A DNA stretch of 64,000 nucleotides, taken from the NCBI GenBank assembly GCA_044220635.1, contig JBGAQP010000019.1:10816-74815 (forward strand), in the 5' to 3' direction. The DNA comes from JBGAQP01 sp044220635 (GTDB taxonomy: Bacteria; Pseudomonadota; Gammaproteobacteria; Burkholderiales; Usitatibacteraceae). Under the pieces are notes generated by a model. That model searched no databases and was not told the DNA's origin. It saw nothing but the letters and a program-made list of their open reading frames with translations. Position numbers and translations under genes: made by a program. This document shows, piece after piece, positions 1 to 8,620 of the stretch. Each line of letters starts with the position of its first letter. The stretch's first letter is position 1.

Positions 1-1122
1 ACGGCCCGCACGCCCCTGCGCTCGCTCGACCCCGAGGGCCGGCGCCTCGCCCTGCGCGATCTCGTTTCGCGCAGCCCCGAGGCGGGCGAGGCGGTGAGCC
101 TGGTCCTCGGCCACGAGGAGGCGCTGCGGCGCACGATCCGCCTGCCGCTCGCCACGGAGGAGAACCTCGCGCAGGTCCTCGCCTTCGAGATGGACCGCCT
201 CACGCCCTTCAAGGCGGGCGAGGTGTATTTCGACTACCGCGTCACGGGCCGCGATCCCGCGGCGGGCAAGCTCGAGCTCGAGCTCGCCCTCGCGCGCCGC
301 GAGGGCGTCGACGAGCGCCTCGCGAAGCTTCGCGAGATGGGCGCTGCGGTGCAGGGCATCGTGCTGCGCGACGAGCTCGCGCGCACCGGCGTCCAGCCCC
401 TCGACCTGCTGCCCCGCGACCAGCGCGGCCCCCGCGCCGGGCGCGGCGACCGCCTCCTGCACCTGGGGCTCGCGTCGGCAGTGGCCGTGCTGCTCGCCGT
501 CGCGCTCGTCCTGCCCGCGCTGCAGAAGCGCGCCCGCGTGGTCGAGCTCCTGCCCGTCGTCGCGAAGGCGAAGCAGGAAGCCGAGGCGACGGACCGCCTC
601 GCGCGCGAGCTCGAGCGGCTCGTGGGCGACCACAACTTCCTTCTCGGGCGCCGCCACGCGCAGCCCACCGCCGGCGCGGTGATCGAGGATCTCTCGCGGC
701 TGTTGCCCGACGACACCTGGGTCCAGCAGTTCGACCTTCGCACCCAGGGCAAGGTCCGCGAGGTGCAGATCGCCGGGGAGACCTCGTCGTCCTCGAAGCT
801 GATCGAGGTGCTCGAAGCCTCGCAGATCCTGCGCAACGCCGCCCCGCGCGGCGCGGTCACCCGCGGCTCCCAGCCCGGGACCGAGCGTTTCCTGATCGCC
901 GCCGAGGTGCCCCCGCGGCCGCTGCCCGAGGCGCAGCCCGTCGCCGCGATGCCCGTGCCGCTGGGCCCGCCCGTCTCCGCACCGCCCGCGGCGCCGAAGC
1001 CCGCTTCCGAGGCGAAGCCCGTCCCGGAGGGGAAACCGGGGTCCGCGGAAGCGAAGAGCGCTCCGGCCGAGGCCAAGGCCGCGCCCGCGGAAACCAAGCC
1101 CGCCGGAGCCGCACCGAAATGA
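1..1122 (+). CDS. Type II secretion GspL/PilN-like inner-membrane protein (5' partial)
   Basis: The frame is open from the first base of the window, so the true start lies upstream; the GTG at 94 is internal to homologous sequence. The N-terminal part has the signature of the cytoplasmic GspL/PilN-type scaffold (EENLAQVLAFEMDRLTPF). One hydrophobic segment at about nt 460-530 would anchor it in the inner membrane, followed by a periplasmic coiled, PilN-like domain. The last 60 or so residues are a Pro/Ala/Lys-rich low-complexity tail. GspL links the secretion ATPase to the periplasmic parts of the type II secretion machine. The stop overlaps the next gene's ATG (ATGA), indicating translational coupling. 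Assignment rests on domain pattern and on the GspM, GspC-like and GspD genes that follow. Confidence 0.8.
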   Translation, partial: TARTPLRSLDPEGRRLALRDLVSRSPEAGEAVSLVLGHEEALRRTIRLPLATEENLAQVLAFEMDRLTPFKAGEVYFDYRVTGRDPAAGKLELELALARREGVDERLAKLREMGAAVQGIVLRDELARTGVQPLDLLPRDQRGPRAGRGDRLLHLGLASAVAVLLAVALVLPALQKRARVVELLPVVAKAKQEAEATDRLARELERLVGDHNFLLGRRHAQPTAGAVIEDLSRLLPDDTWVQQFDLRTQGKVREVQIAGETSSSSKLIEVLEASQILRNAAPRGAVTRGSQPGTERFLIAAEVPPRPLPEAQPVAAMPVPLGPPVSAPPAAPKPASEAKPVPEGKPGSAEAKSAPAEAKAAPAETKPAGAAPK

Positions 1123-1703
1123 TCCTCGCGTTGAACGCCCTGTCCCCCGAGAAGAGCCGGCGCCTCGCCGTGGGCCTGCTGGTGCTCGCCCTCGCGATCC
1201 TCGTGGCGGCCGTCGCGATCCCCGTCTGGCTCGTGAACAGCCGCTACGACGCCGCCCTGACGGACCTCACGGACAAGCTCGCCCGTTACCAGCGCATCGC
1301 CGCCGCGCGCCCCGAGGTGGCCAAGAGCCTCGAGGCCGTGCGCGCGAAGGACGCGAAGCGCTTCTTCCTGCGCAGCGGCGCCTCGGCGCTCACGGCCGCG
1401 GAGGCGCAGGAGGCGGTGCGCCGGGTGATCGAGGGCAACGGCGGCCGCCTCATCACGATGCAGGCGCCCACGGCGAAGGAGGAGGGCCGCTACCGGCAGG
1501 TGACGGCCAACGTGCAGCTCACCGCCAACGTCCTCGCGCTGCGGCGCATCCTGAACGCCATCGAGACCAACCAGCCGATGCTCTTCGTCGACAACGTCAT
1601 GGTCCGCTCGCAGGTTCCCTCGAACTTCCGCGCCGGGCCGGGCCAGGAGCCCGAGATGTTCATCCAGTTCGACGTGTACGGCTTCTCGCAGGCCGGGACC
1701 TGA
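1119..1703 (+). CDS. gspM: Type II secretion system protein GspM (PilO-like)
   Basis: A 194-residue bitopic inner-membrane protein. A hydrophobic segment at about residues 16-38 (LAVGLLVLALAILVAAVAIPV) is followed by a coiled stretch and a small ferredoxin-like periplasmic domain of the GspM/PilO type. In type II secretion GspM pairs with GspL to form the inner-membrane platform. It starts inside the stop of the GspL-like gene and its TGA shares one base with the next ATG, so the genes belong to one operon. Size and topology fit the short betaproteobacterial GspM class. Confidence 0.8.
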   Translation: MILALNALSPEKSRRLAVGLLVLALAILVAAVAIPVWLVNSRYDAALTDLTDKLARYQRIAAARPEVAKSLEAVRAKDAKRFFLRSGASALTAAEAQEAVRRVIEGNGGRLITMQAPTAKEEGRYRQVTANVQLTANVLALRRILNAIETNQPMLFVDNVMVRSQVPSNFRAGPGQEPEMFIQFDVYGFSQAGT

Positions 1704-2461
1704 TGGGCCCGATCCCCCGCCGCCACGCCCTCACGCTCGCCCTCGGCGCGATCGGCGTCGTGCTCGTCGGGGTGATCGTCTCGGAGCTCGCCTGGGGGCC
1801 GGCTTCAGGCGCGGGCGATTCGCCCCGCGGCGCTTCCGCGGCGCTCGCCGAGGCGAAGCTCCTGCCGCCGATCGCGAGCGTCCCGCCCGAGCAGGCCTAT
1901 CCGGAAACCGGCACGCGCCCGCTCTTCGTCCCCGGGCGCCGCCCCGCGCCCGCGGGAACGCCCGCCGGCTCCGCCGCCAAGGGGCAATACGTGCTGCACG
2001 GCGTGACGATCGTCGACGGGCTCGCGATCGCCTTCCTGAAGGACAAGAACTCCGGCAAGACGCTGCGCGTCGAGAAGGGCAAGGAAGTGAACGGCGTGCG
2101 CGTGACGAACGTCGAGCCGGAGAAGGTGACGCTCGGCGAGGGCGACGACGCGGAAGTGCTCGCCCTCGTCGTCCAGAAGGGCGCCGGGGTCCCGCCCGCG
2201 GCCGCGCCGCCCTCGGGCCCCTTCGCGAGCCCGCCGGCCCCGGCGGCGCCGATACCGGGCGTGCCACCGGTGACCGCCGCGCCGCCGGCCGCCTCCCCGG
2301 CGCCGCGCCCGGCCGTGACGCCCGCCACGGCCGCGGCCACCACCCAGGCCCCCGCGACTTCCGCCGAGGAGCTCCTCGCCCGAGCGCGGGCGCGGCGCGC
2401 GCAGCGCTTCCAGGAAATGAACCAGCCGCCGGCGGCGCAGTCCCAAAATGTGCAAAAATAG
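1703..2461 (+). CDS. Type II secretion GspC-like protein with HR domain
   Basis: A 252-residue protein with an N-terminal membrane anchor (about residues 10-30) and a compact beta-rich domain at about residues 90-155 that resembles the homology region of GspC/PilP (LHGVTIVDGLAIAFLKD ... GVRVTNVEPEKVTLG). The rest is Pro/Ala-rich linker. GspC's HR domain contacts the N0 domain of the secretin, which fits the secretin gene that follows directly. No PDZ domain is visible, so this is the short form, sometimes annotated as GspN. It overlaps the previous gene by one base. Confidence 0.7.
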   Translation: MGPIPRRHALTLALGAIGVVLVGVIVSELAWGPASGAGDSPRGASAALAEAKLLPPIASVPPEQAYPETGTRPLFVPGRRPAPAGTPAGSAAKGQYVLHGVTIVDGLAIAFLKDKNSGKTLRVEKGKEVNGVRVTNVEPEKVTLGEGDDAEVLALVVQKGAGVPPAAAPPSGPFASPPAPAAPIPGVPPVTAAPPAASPAPRPAVTPATAAATTQAPATSAEELLARARARRAQRFQEMNQPPAAQSQNVQK

Positions 2462-2504
2462 CGTTCTTCGCGGCAACTCGCGGAAAATCCAGAACAAATC
2501 GCCC

Positions 2505-4712
2505 ATGTTCCGCACGCAGGCCGCCCGCGCGCACCCCCGTTTCCCCGCCGCCGCCCGATGGGCCGCGAGCGTGGCCGTGGCGCTCCTCGCCGGCTGCGCG
2601 GGCCTGCCGAAATTCACCGACGAGGCGCCGAAGGCCGAGGCTGCGGCCCCTTCCGTCCCGGCGATCCCGCCGGGCGACTACGCTCCTCGCCCCCCGGCCG
2701 CGGGGACGGTCGCAGCGGGGGGCGATGCCCCCCGCACCTACCCCGGAACCGGTACCTTCGTGAATCCGAAGGCGGCTCCCCCCGAGGCCAAGGGGGGCGT
2801 CGAGGAGGCGAGCCTCAACTTCGAGGGGCTCGACGTGCGCGAGGCCGCCAAGGTGATCCTCGGCGACTACCTCAAGGAGTCTTACACGGTGCATCCCGGC
2901 GTCGCGGGCACCGTCACCTTCCGCACCGTCCGCCCGATCCCGCGCGCAGCGCTGCTTCCCACTCTCGAGATGCTCCTTCGGCAGAACAACGCCGCAGTGG
3001 TCCGCGAGGACGGCGTCTACAAGATCGTGCCGATCACCGCGGTGCGCGGCTCCGTCTCGCCCCAGCTCGGCGGCGCGCAGAAGCCGATCCCGCAGGGCTA
3101 TTCCGTCGTCGTCGTGCCGGTGCGCTACGTGGGCGCGAAGGAGATGGCGCGCCTGCTCGAGCCCTTCGCCGCCGACAACACCGTGCGCGTGGACGAGGTG
3201 CGCAACCTCGTGATGATCGCGGGCAACCAGAAGGAGATGCGCCACCTCCTCGACGCGATCGAGCTCTTCGACGTGGACTGGCTCTCGGGCTTCTCCGTGG
3301 GGCTCTTCCCGATCAAGTCCGCCGACGTGAAAGCGCTCGTCGCCGACCTCGACAAGGTGTTCGGCCCCACGGGGCAGGGCCCGCTCGCGGGGATCGTCCG
3401 CGTGATCCCCATCGAGAGGCTCAACGCACTGCTCGTGGTGACCACGCAGCCGAAGTACCTCGACATGGCCAAGACCTGGGTGGAGCGCCTCGACCAGCTG
3501 AGCGGCACCTCGGGGGGCACGCGCTTCTTCGTCTATGCCGTGAGGAACGGCAAGGCCGAGAACCTCGCGCAGCTCATCGGCGAGCTCTTCTCCTCGCGCG
3601 GCGCCGGGGCGGCGCGCGCGCCCACGGTGGCGCCGGGCCTGCGCCCCACCGAGATCCGCACGCAGGGCTACGGCATGACCGCCTCGACGACGGCGGCCGC
3701 GCCCGCGCCGGCCGCGCCGGCTGCGGCGACCTCCTTCCAGATCCCGGGCGCGGGCTCGACCTCGGGCGAGGTGCGCGTCATCGCCGACAAGGACACGAAT
3801 TCGCTCCTCATCCTCGCCACGCCGGGCGACTACGAGATCATCGAGAACGCGCTGAAGAAGCTCGACGTCGTGCGCCGCCAGGTGCTCGTCGAGGTGTTCC
3901 TCGCCGAGGTGAAGCTCACCGACGACCTCAAGTTCGGCATCGAGTGGTTCATCAAGGCGCGCAACAACACCTCGGGCTCTCTCAACCTCGGCGGGCTTCC
4001 GCCCACGCCCGCGGACATCACCAAGGTCCCGCCGTTCTCCGGCCTGCAGCTCATCAACTTCGCCGGCGGAGAGGTGCGCGCGGTGCTCAACGCCCTGGGC
4101 GAGGACGGCAAGACCCAAGTGCTCGCCTCTCCCCAGATCATGGTGCTCGACAACGAGAAGGCCGAGATCAAGGTGGGCGACCGCATCTCCGTGCAGACGC
4201 AGAGCCAGACGGTGACGGGGACGACCGGCGGGCTCATCAACTCGTTCCAGTACCTCGAGACGGGAATCCTGCTGTCGGTGACGCCGCGCATCAACTCCGG
4301 CGGGCTCGTCACGCTCGACGTGAACCAGGAAGTGAGCCAGGCGGACCCCGCGTCCATCACGACGCAGAACCCGAACCCCAATGTCGCCACCCGCAATGCG
4401 AAGACGAGCGTGGTCGTGGGCTCGGGCGAGTCGATCGTCCTCGCGGGGCTGATCCGCGAGAGCAACGGCCGCTCGACCGCGGGCGTGCCGCTGCTGTCCA
4501 AGATCCCGGTCCTGGGGGCCGCCTTCGGCACCCAGACCATCAGCCGCGAGCGCACCGAGCTCGTCCTGATCATCACTCCGCGGATCGTGAGCGACTCGAA
4601 CCAGGCCCGGGAGGCGACCGAGGAGTTGCGCAAGAAATTGCCCGCGCTCCACCAATTCCTGCCGAAACGGGAACTTACGGAGCCTTCTCCGGTTCAGCCC
4701 GCAACCCGTTGA
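2505..4712 (+). CDS. gspD: Type II secretion secretin GspD
   Basis: Outer-membrane secretin that forms the exit channel of the type II system. From the ATG at 2505 the protein has a lipoprotein-type signal peptide ending LLAGC (Cys about 31). An upstream in-frame ATG at 2448 overlaps the previous gene but gives an over-long n-region, so 2505 is preferred. N0 (about 95-170), N1/N2/N3 repeats with a Pro/Ala-rich insertion near 385-415, and the secretin barrel domain follow. The conserved end is visible (VPLLSKIPVLGAAFG, then TELVLIITPRIV). About 735 residues is normal for GspD. GspE and GspF do not follow, so the rest of the machinery lies elsewhere, probably upstream. Confidence 0.92.
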   Translation: MFRTQAARAHPRFPAAARWAASVAVALLAGCAGLPKFTDEAPKAEAAAPSVPAIPPGDYAPRPPAAGTVAAGGDAPRTYPGTGTFVNPKAAPPEAKGGVEEASLNFEGLDVREAAKVILGDYLKESYTVHPGVAGTVTFRTVRPIPRAALLPTLEMLLRQNNAAVVREDGVYKIVPITAVRGSVSPQLGGAQKPIPQGYSVVVVPVRYVGAKEMARLLEPFAADNTVRVDEVRNLVMIAGNQKEMRHLLDAIELFDVDWLSGFSVGLFPIKSADVKALVADLDKVFGPTGQGPLAGIVRVIPIERLNALLVVTTQPKYLDMAKTWVERLDQLSGTSGGTRFFVYAVRNGKAENLAQLIGELFSSRGAGAARAPTVAPGLRPTEIRTQGYGMTASTTAAAPAPAAPAAATSFQIPGAGSTSGEVRVIADKDTNSLLILATPGDYEIIENALKKLDVVRRQVLVEVFLAEVKLTDDLKFGIEWFIKARNNTSGSLNLGGLPPTPADITKVPPFSGLQLINFAGGEVRAVLNALGEDGKTQVLASPQIMVLDNEKAEIKVGDRISVQTQSQTVTGTTGGLINSFQYLETGILLSVTPRINSGGLVTLDVNQEVSQADPASITTQNPNPNVATRNAKTSVVVGSGESIVLAGLIRESNGRSTAGVPLLSKIPVLGAAFGTQTISRERTELVLIITPRIVSDSNQAREATEELRKKLPALHQFLPKRELTEPSPVQPATR

Positions 4713-4755
4713 TTGTCTGGGTTAAATTTTTTCCTGGGATCTGAAAATCTCGAAT

Positions 4756-4777
4756 AGTGTTGCTTCAGCGCAACACT
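4756..4777. repeat. Perfect 8-bp inverted repeat between gspD and the lipoprotein gene
   Basis: AGTGTTGC and GCAACACT are separated by six bases. There is no T-tract directly after the stem, so it is a poor intrinsic terminator. It lies just upstream of a promoter-like sequence for the lipoprotein gene and could be an operator. Confidence 0.4.
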
Positions 4778-4801
4778 GTTGTAAATTTTGAGCGTTTTTG
4801 T

Positions 4802-4828
4802 TTGACGCGGGTAGGGGTTTTCCATAAC
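4802..4828 (+). promoter_or_regulatory. Candidate promoter of the lipoprotein gene
   Basis: TTGACG at 4802-4807 and CATAAC at 4823-4828 are spaced 15 bases apart, shorter than ideal. The surrounding DNA is AT-rich for this genome. The ribosome site GGGAG follows at 4833-4837. Confidence 0.3.
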
Positions 4829-4843
4829 CTTCGGGAGCAGCTA

Positions 4844-5266
4844 GTGGGAATTTCAGCAGTGGAGAAGTGGGGCCGCGTGTCTGCGGCGATGGGCGTGGCG
4901 GTGGTTTCGGCGGTTCTCGCGGCGGGTTGCGCGGGGGTCCTTCCGGAGCCGGATCCCGCGCCGGTCGTCGCCGAAAGGGCCCAGGCGAGATGGACGGCGC
5001 TGATCGACGGGGACCTCAAGAAAGCCTACGGCTTCGTGAGCCCCACGAGTCGCCAGACGTACACCTGGGAGGTCTACCGCGGAGCCGTCCGTCCGGGATT
5101 CTGGAAGACGGCCAAGGTGGACAAGGTCGCGTGCCCGGCAAAGGACCTCTGCGAAGTGGACTTGACCATCGAGTACGCCCAGCGGGGAACGGTGATTCGG
5201 ACTCCTTTGAGGGAGTCCTGGACTAGACAGGACGGGGAATGGTGGTACGTCCTGAAAACGCTGTAG
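4844..5266 (+). CDS. Small lipoprotein of unknown function
   Basis: From the GTG at 4844, preceded by GGGAG six bases upstream, the product is about 140 residues. It has a signal peptide ending in a lipobox (VLAAGC), then a single small domain that looks like an NTF2/DUF4440-type fold: ARWTALIDGDLKKAYGFVSP ... an EYAQRG strand, and a closing DGEWWYVLKTL. The motif of a basic strand followed by DGxWWY is typical of small cone-shaped domains in periplasmic lipoproteins. Longer in-frame starts exist up to 4757 but have no ribosome site and would spoil the signal peptide. Function is not recognised. Its position after gspD may be coincidental. Confidence 0.75.
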   Translation: MGISAVEKWGRVSAAMGVAVVSAVLAAGCAGVLPEPDPAPVVAERAQARWTALIDGDLKKAYGFVSPTSRQTYTWEVYRGAVRPGFWKTAKVDKVACPAKDLCEVDLTIEYAQRGTVIRTPLRESWTRQDGEWWYVLKTL

Positions 5267-5319
5267 AAGTCCGCAGAAACCGGGGAGGAGGGCGCTATTC
5301 GGGGTCCAAAGGGATTCGT

Positions 5320-5348
5320 TTGTAAAATCGAAGTGCCTGGGATAAAAT
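5320..5348 (+). promoter_or_regulatory. Promoter of the 501-residue secreted protein
   Basis: TTGTAA (5320-5325) and TAAAAT (5343-5348) are separated by exactly 17 bases, a good sigma-70 match in very GC-rich DNA. Transcription would start near 5355. The -10 lies within a small inverted repeat, GGGAT-AAA-ATCCC (5339-5351). Confidence 0.6.
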
Positions 5349-5366
5349 CCCGCCGTTGTAACCTCT

Positions 5367-5382
5367 AAAAGTGATCACTTTT
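5367..5382. promoter_or_regulatory. 16-bp perfect palindrome in the leader (operator-like)
   Basis: AAAAGTGATCACTTTT is fully self-complementary and lies about 12-28 bases after the predicted transcription start and 11 bases before the Shine-Dalgarno AAAGGAG (5394-5400). Symmetry and position suit a repressor operator. As RNA it would form a weak hairpin only. Confidence 0.5.
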
Positions 5383-5411
5383 TACCTTTTCACAAAGGAG
5401 TAACTCACAAC

Positions 5412-6917
5412 ATGAATACCTTCAAAAGAAAAGCTCTGATGTCCGCCGTGCTCGCCGGTCTCGGCGTCGCGGGGACGGCAGAAGCGGTCTACCAGAACCC
5501 GAACGGTCTGGGTCAGGCCCTGATCTATCCGTACTACACGGTCCAGGCCACCAGCGGCAACGCCTTCAACACCTACGTCTCGGTCGTCAACACGACGGAC
5601 CGCGCGATGGTCGTGAAGGTCCGCTTCCGCGAAGGCCGGAACTCCCGTGAGGTGCTGGACTTCAACCTCTACCTGTCGCCGAACGACGTGTTCACGGGCG
5701 CCGTGATCCCGGCCTCCGCCGACGCCGCCGCTCCCGGCCGCTTCGTCACCGCGGACGTCTCCTGCACGAACCCGGCGATTCCCGCCACGGGCGTGGACTT
5801 CCGTAACTTCGAATACGTCGGCGCGGCTGCCGACGGCGCCGGCACCGGCCTCGACCGTACCCGCGAGGGCTACGTCGAGATGATCGAGATGGCCGTCCTG
5901 AACGCGCCGGATTCCACGCGCGTCACGCACGTCAACGGCGTCCCGCCGAACTGCGCCGCGGTCCAGGGCCAGATCGTCACGTTCGCCACCGCGTTCAGCT
6001 CGCCGGTCGGCGGCCTGGCCGGCACGGGCACGCTGATCAACGTGAACAGCGGCCTCGACATGACCTACAACGCGGTCGCGATCGCCGACCTGACGGCGGC
6101 CCCGATCTACGCGAACATCGGCACGGACGTCCCGAACCTGGGCGACGCCGACCCGGTCTCCGTCGTGGTTTCGCGCAACGCCACGGGCACCGACACCAAC
6201 GCCTACACCTCCGGCTGGCTGGACGTGGTCACCACGCCGCTCACCGTGACGGACGGCGCGCAGGCCGTGTCCGCGACGATGATGCACTCGTCGGTCATCA
6301 ACGAGTACGTGCTGGACTCCGGCTCCCTGTCGAACTCCGACTGGGTGATGACGATGCCCACCAAGCGCTACTTCGTGAACCTCGCGACGGCCGTCCAGCC
6401 GTTCACCGAGAAGTTCACGGCGACCGGCGCCTGCGAGGAAATCGGCTTCACGTTCTTCAACCGCGAAGAGCAGGGCGCGTCGGCCACCTCGGTCGACTTC
6501 TCGCCGCTGCCCCCCGGTGCGGCGCCCAACACGCTGTGCTGGGAGTCGACGGTCCTGTCGCTGCGCAACGGCGCGGCGCACATGCCCGCCACGACGAACT
6601 CGGGCGTTCTGGGCTCGGTGAACAACACCAACGTCCAGGTCAACACCGCGTACCAGAACGGCTGGGGACGCCTCACCTTCACCGACACGAACGCGTCGGG
6701 TATCGGCATGGTGAGCGATCCGGCGACCTCGATCACCTTCACGGTGTTCCCGGCGCCGGCGATCGTCGGTGGCGCGCAGACCTACCGCGGCCTGCCGGTC
6801 GTGGGCTTCATGGTCCGCACGTTCAACAACAGCACGCTGACCTGCGGCACGGCCTCGTGCCAGGGCAACTACGGCGGCCTGTTCGGACACAGCTACGAAC
6901 AGAACATCCTGCCGTAA
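5412..6917 (+). CDS. Secreted protein of unknown function, probably abundant
   Basis: A 501-residue protein with a classical signal peptide (MNTFKRKALMSAVLAGLGVAG..AEA, cleavage about residue 25) followed by a beta-rich Asn/Thr/Ser-rich region and a few Cys (VSCTNP, PPNCAAV, LTCGTASCQG). No catalytic motif, anchor or sorting signal is recognised. The start is certain: a strong AAAGGAG lies 11 bases ahead of the ATG. It has its own promoter, a palindromic leader and a strong terminator, so it is a single-gene unit. Codon choice is strongly biased, as for a highly expressed protein. It could be a surface-layer or matrix component and a client of the adjacent type II system, but that is inference. 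Confidence 0.85.
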   Translation: MNTFKRKALMSAVLAGLGVAGTAEAVYQNPNGLGQALIYPYYTVQATSGNAFNTYVSVVNTTDRAMVVKVRFREGRNSREVLDFNLYLSPNDVFTGAVIPASADAAAPGRFVTADVSCTNPAIPATGVDFRNFEYVGAAADGAGTGLDRTREGYVEMIEMAVLNAPDSTRVTHVNGVPPNCAAVQGQIVTFATAFSSPVGGLAGTGTLINVNSGLDMTYNAVAIADLTAAPIYANIGTDVPNLGDADPVSVVVSRNATGTDTNAYTSGWLDVVTTPLTVTDGAQAVSATMMHSSVINEYVLDSGSLSNSDWVMTMPTKRYFVNLATAVQPFTEKFTATGACEEIGFTFFNREEQGASATSVDFSPLPPGAAPNTLCWESTVLSLRNGAAHMPATTNSGVLGSVNNTNVQVNTAYQNGWGRLTFTDTNASGIGMVSDPATSITFTVFPAPAIVGGAQTYRGLPVVGFMVRTFNNSTLTCGTASCQGNYGGLFGHSYEQNILP

Positions 6918-6973
6918 CGGCGTGAGGGTCCGGATGCGAAGTTTCCGGACCCCCACCCAGCAGCAGCATCCCC

Positions 6974-7002
6974 AGGCGGGCTTCGGCCCGCCTGTTTTTT
7001 TT
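6974..7002 (+). terminator. Rho-independent terminator
   Basis: AGGCGGGC-TTCG-GCCCGCCT stem followed by a run of eight T. A second hairpin, GGGTCCGGA...TCCGGACCC (6926-6952), lies just before it. Confidence 0.9.
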
Positions 7003-7086
7003 CCGCGCCGGCCGGCCCGCCCGACCGGCGCTTTGCCTTTCCCGACGGGCGAGATTGCAGTTGTAATCAAGTGCCCGGGTATCGCG

Positions 7087-7095
7087 TGCTAGAAT
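7087..7095 (+). promoter_or_regulatory. Extended -10 promoter candidate for the Calx-beta-like gene
   Basis: TGC followed by TAGAAT (7090-7095) forms an extended -10. No good -35 at standard spacing is present; TTGTAA at 7061 is too far away. Transcription would start near 7102, giving a leader of about 110 bases. Confidence 0.4.
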
Positions 7096-7129
7096 TCACC
7101 TCAAATTGCGCGGCTAACCGCCGGATTTC

Positions 7130-7198
7130 GGCGAGAGAGGGGCGAAGACCCCGGCAGTCCGCGCTTGGGAGGGTGAGCCGCAGCCTGGCCGACTCGCC
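7130..7198 (+). promoter_or_regulatory. Structured 5' leader of unknown class
   Basis: GGCGAG (7130-7135) can pair with CTCGCC (7193-7198), which closes four bases before the Shine-Dalgarno (7202-7207). Inside are a GGGG-cgaaga-CCCC hairpin (7139-7152) and a CGGC/GCCG pairing (7152-7155 with 7188-7191). The shape resembles a small cis-regulatory RNA, but no known riboswitch signature was recognised. Confidence 0.35.
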
Positions 7199-7213
7199 AA
7201 TGAAAGGATGAAA

Positions 7214-8554
7214 ATGAGCTTCTTCTCGATCTTCGCCGGGGTCCCGCGCGCCGCGCGCTGGATGGCCGGATCCCTCGCCGCCATCGCCATTGCCGCGGCG
7301 AGCATCCCCGTCCAGGCCGCGCAGGCCACCCTCAACGGCGTCGCGACGAACACCTGCACGTACACCGCGGTCTCCGTGGACGCGAACGGCAACCTCACGG
7401 TGACCTGCAACAACGCCCCCGCGAACGGCCAGATCGCCTTCTCGCAGACCACCTACTCGGCGGACATCAACAACGCCTCCTTCCAGGTGCAGGTGAACCG
7501 CAACAGCGGCACCGCCGGCGCCGTGGGCGCCACGGTGAGCGTGAACGGCGGCTGCTCCATCGGCGGCGGCGCCTCGACCACGGTCGCCTTCGCCGACGGC
7601 TCCGCCGCGGCGCAGGCCGTGACGGTGGCCACGCCCGCCACCCCGACCGCCTGCGTGCTCTCGCTCAGCGCGGCCACGGGCGGCGCGACGCTCGGCGCCA
7701 ATGCGACGATCAACGTGATCGACCCGACGGCTCCCGGCGCCTTCCAGTTCGAGGCGGCTTCCAGCTCCGCCAACATCAACGTGACGAACCACATCGTGCG
7801 GATCGTGCGCACGGGCGGCTCGAACGGCACCTACGACGTCCTCTGGGGCTTCACCGTCGCGGGTCTTACCGGCGTCGCTGCGGCGCCGAACCCGGTGCGC
7901 TTCAACTCCGGCGAGACCGCCAAGGACATCACGATCACCTCGGGCACCACGGCGGGCACATTCGGCATGACGCTCGTCGGTGCCAACAACGTGAACCCGG
8001 CGCTGCAGAACGGGCCGTACCCGGTCGCGCCGACGGTCGTCAATGCCTCGGTCGGGACGATCACCGCGCACACGGTGACGGTCGCCGCGTCGTCGAGCTG
8101 CCCGACCCCGGGCGCGAACGTCACGGCGGTCAACACGCCCTCGCCGAACACGGGCACGCCGATCTTCGGCCAGTCGACCGGCAAGATCGTCTCGATCCCG
8201 ATGCCGTTGAACGCGAACAACACCTATCGCCTGCGCGTCTTCAACACGTCGCAGACGGACGCGAGCCTGACCACGACCTTCGCCCTCGCGAAGTGCCCGG
8301 GCGACGTACAGGACAGCTGGGCGACCTCGGGGCTCGCTCCTTGCAAGAAGCAAGGCGGGTACACGGGCAACTCCATGGACCTGCGCGCCGACCAGCCGCT
8401 TCCGGTGGGCGGCATCACGTTCTGGGGCGGGAAGTGCGGTTGGCTGACGGCGGATCGCGCGAGCCAGTGGTACTTCAATATCCGGGTGGACAACTGCAAC
8501 TCGGGCAACTGCCAGTTCATGTACCAGATCGACGCGAACGGCGCCGGATACTGA
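7214..8554 (+). CDS. Secreted Calx-beta-like repeat protein
   Basis: About 446 residues with a signal peptide ending near ASIPVQAAQA. The middle contains at least one Calx-beta/immunoglobulin-like repeat (FQFEAASSSANINVTNHIVRI then a Gly/Thr strand region and NPVRFNSGETAKDITI), with a related unit before it. The C-terminal 150 residues have several Cys and resemble a carbohydrate- or lectin-like beta domain (GGITFWGGKCGWLTADRASQ). An in-frame ATG at 7208 touches the Shine-Dalgarno (GAAAGG, 7202-7207), so 7214 is the better start. It is followed by its own terminator. It is probably an exported adhesive or surface protein; the exact function is unknown. Confidence 0.8.
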   Translation: MSFFSIFAGVPRAARWMAGSLAAIAIAAASIPVQAAQATLNGVATNTCTYTAVSVDANGNLTVTCNNAPANGQIAFSQTTYSADINNASFQVQVNRNSGTAGAVGATVSVNGGCSIGGGASTTVAFADGSAAAQAVTVATPATPTACVLSLSAATGGATLGANATINVIDPTAPGAFQFEAASSSANINVTNHIVRIVRTGGSNGTYDVLWGFTVAGLTGVAAAPNPVRFNSGETAKDITITSGTTAGTFGMTLVGANNVNPALQNGPYPVAPTVVNASVGTITAHTVTVAASSSCPTPGANVTAVNTPSPNTGTPIFGQSTGKIVSIPMPLNANNTYRLRVFNTSQTDASLTTTFALAKCPGDVQDSWATSGLAPCKKQGGYTGNSMDLRADQPLPVGGITFWGGKCGWLTADRASQWYFNIRVDNCNSGNCQFMYQIDANGAGY

Positions 8555-8576
8555 CGCAGACGCGAATCCACCTCCT

Positions 8577-8613
8577 GCCCGCATGCCTCCGGCATGCGGG
8601 CATTTTCCTTTCT
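8577..8613 (+). terminator. Rho-independent terminator
   Basis: GCCCGCATGCC-TCC-GGCATGCGGGC forms an 11-bp stem, followed by the T-rich ATTTTCCTTTCTT. Confidence 0.8.
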
Positions 8614-8620
8614 TGACGCC

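Noticed and set aside
1731..4655. A 974-residue open frame antisense to gspC-like and gspD genes
   Set aside because: High GC removes stop codons from opposite-strand frames; the translation is Arg/His/Ala-rich with no family features, while the sense strand encodes a clear secretin.
7130..7198. Cyclic-di-GMP riboswitch as the identity of the structured leader
   Set aside because: The conserved aptamer blocks and the GNRA-type tetraloop receptor arrangement are not present.
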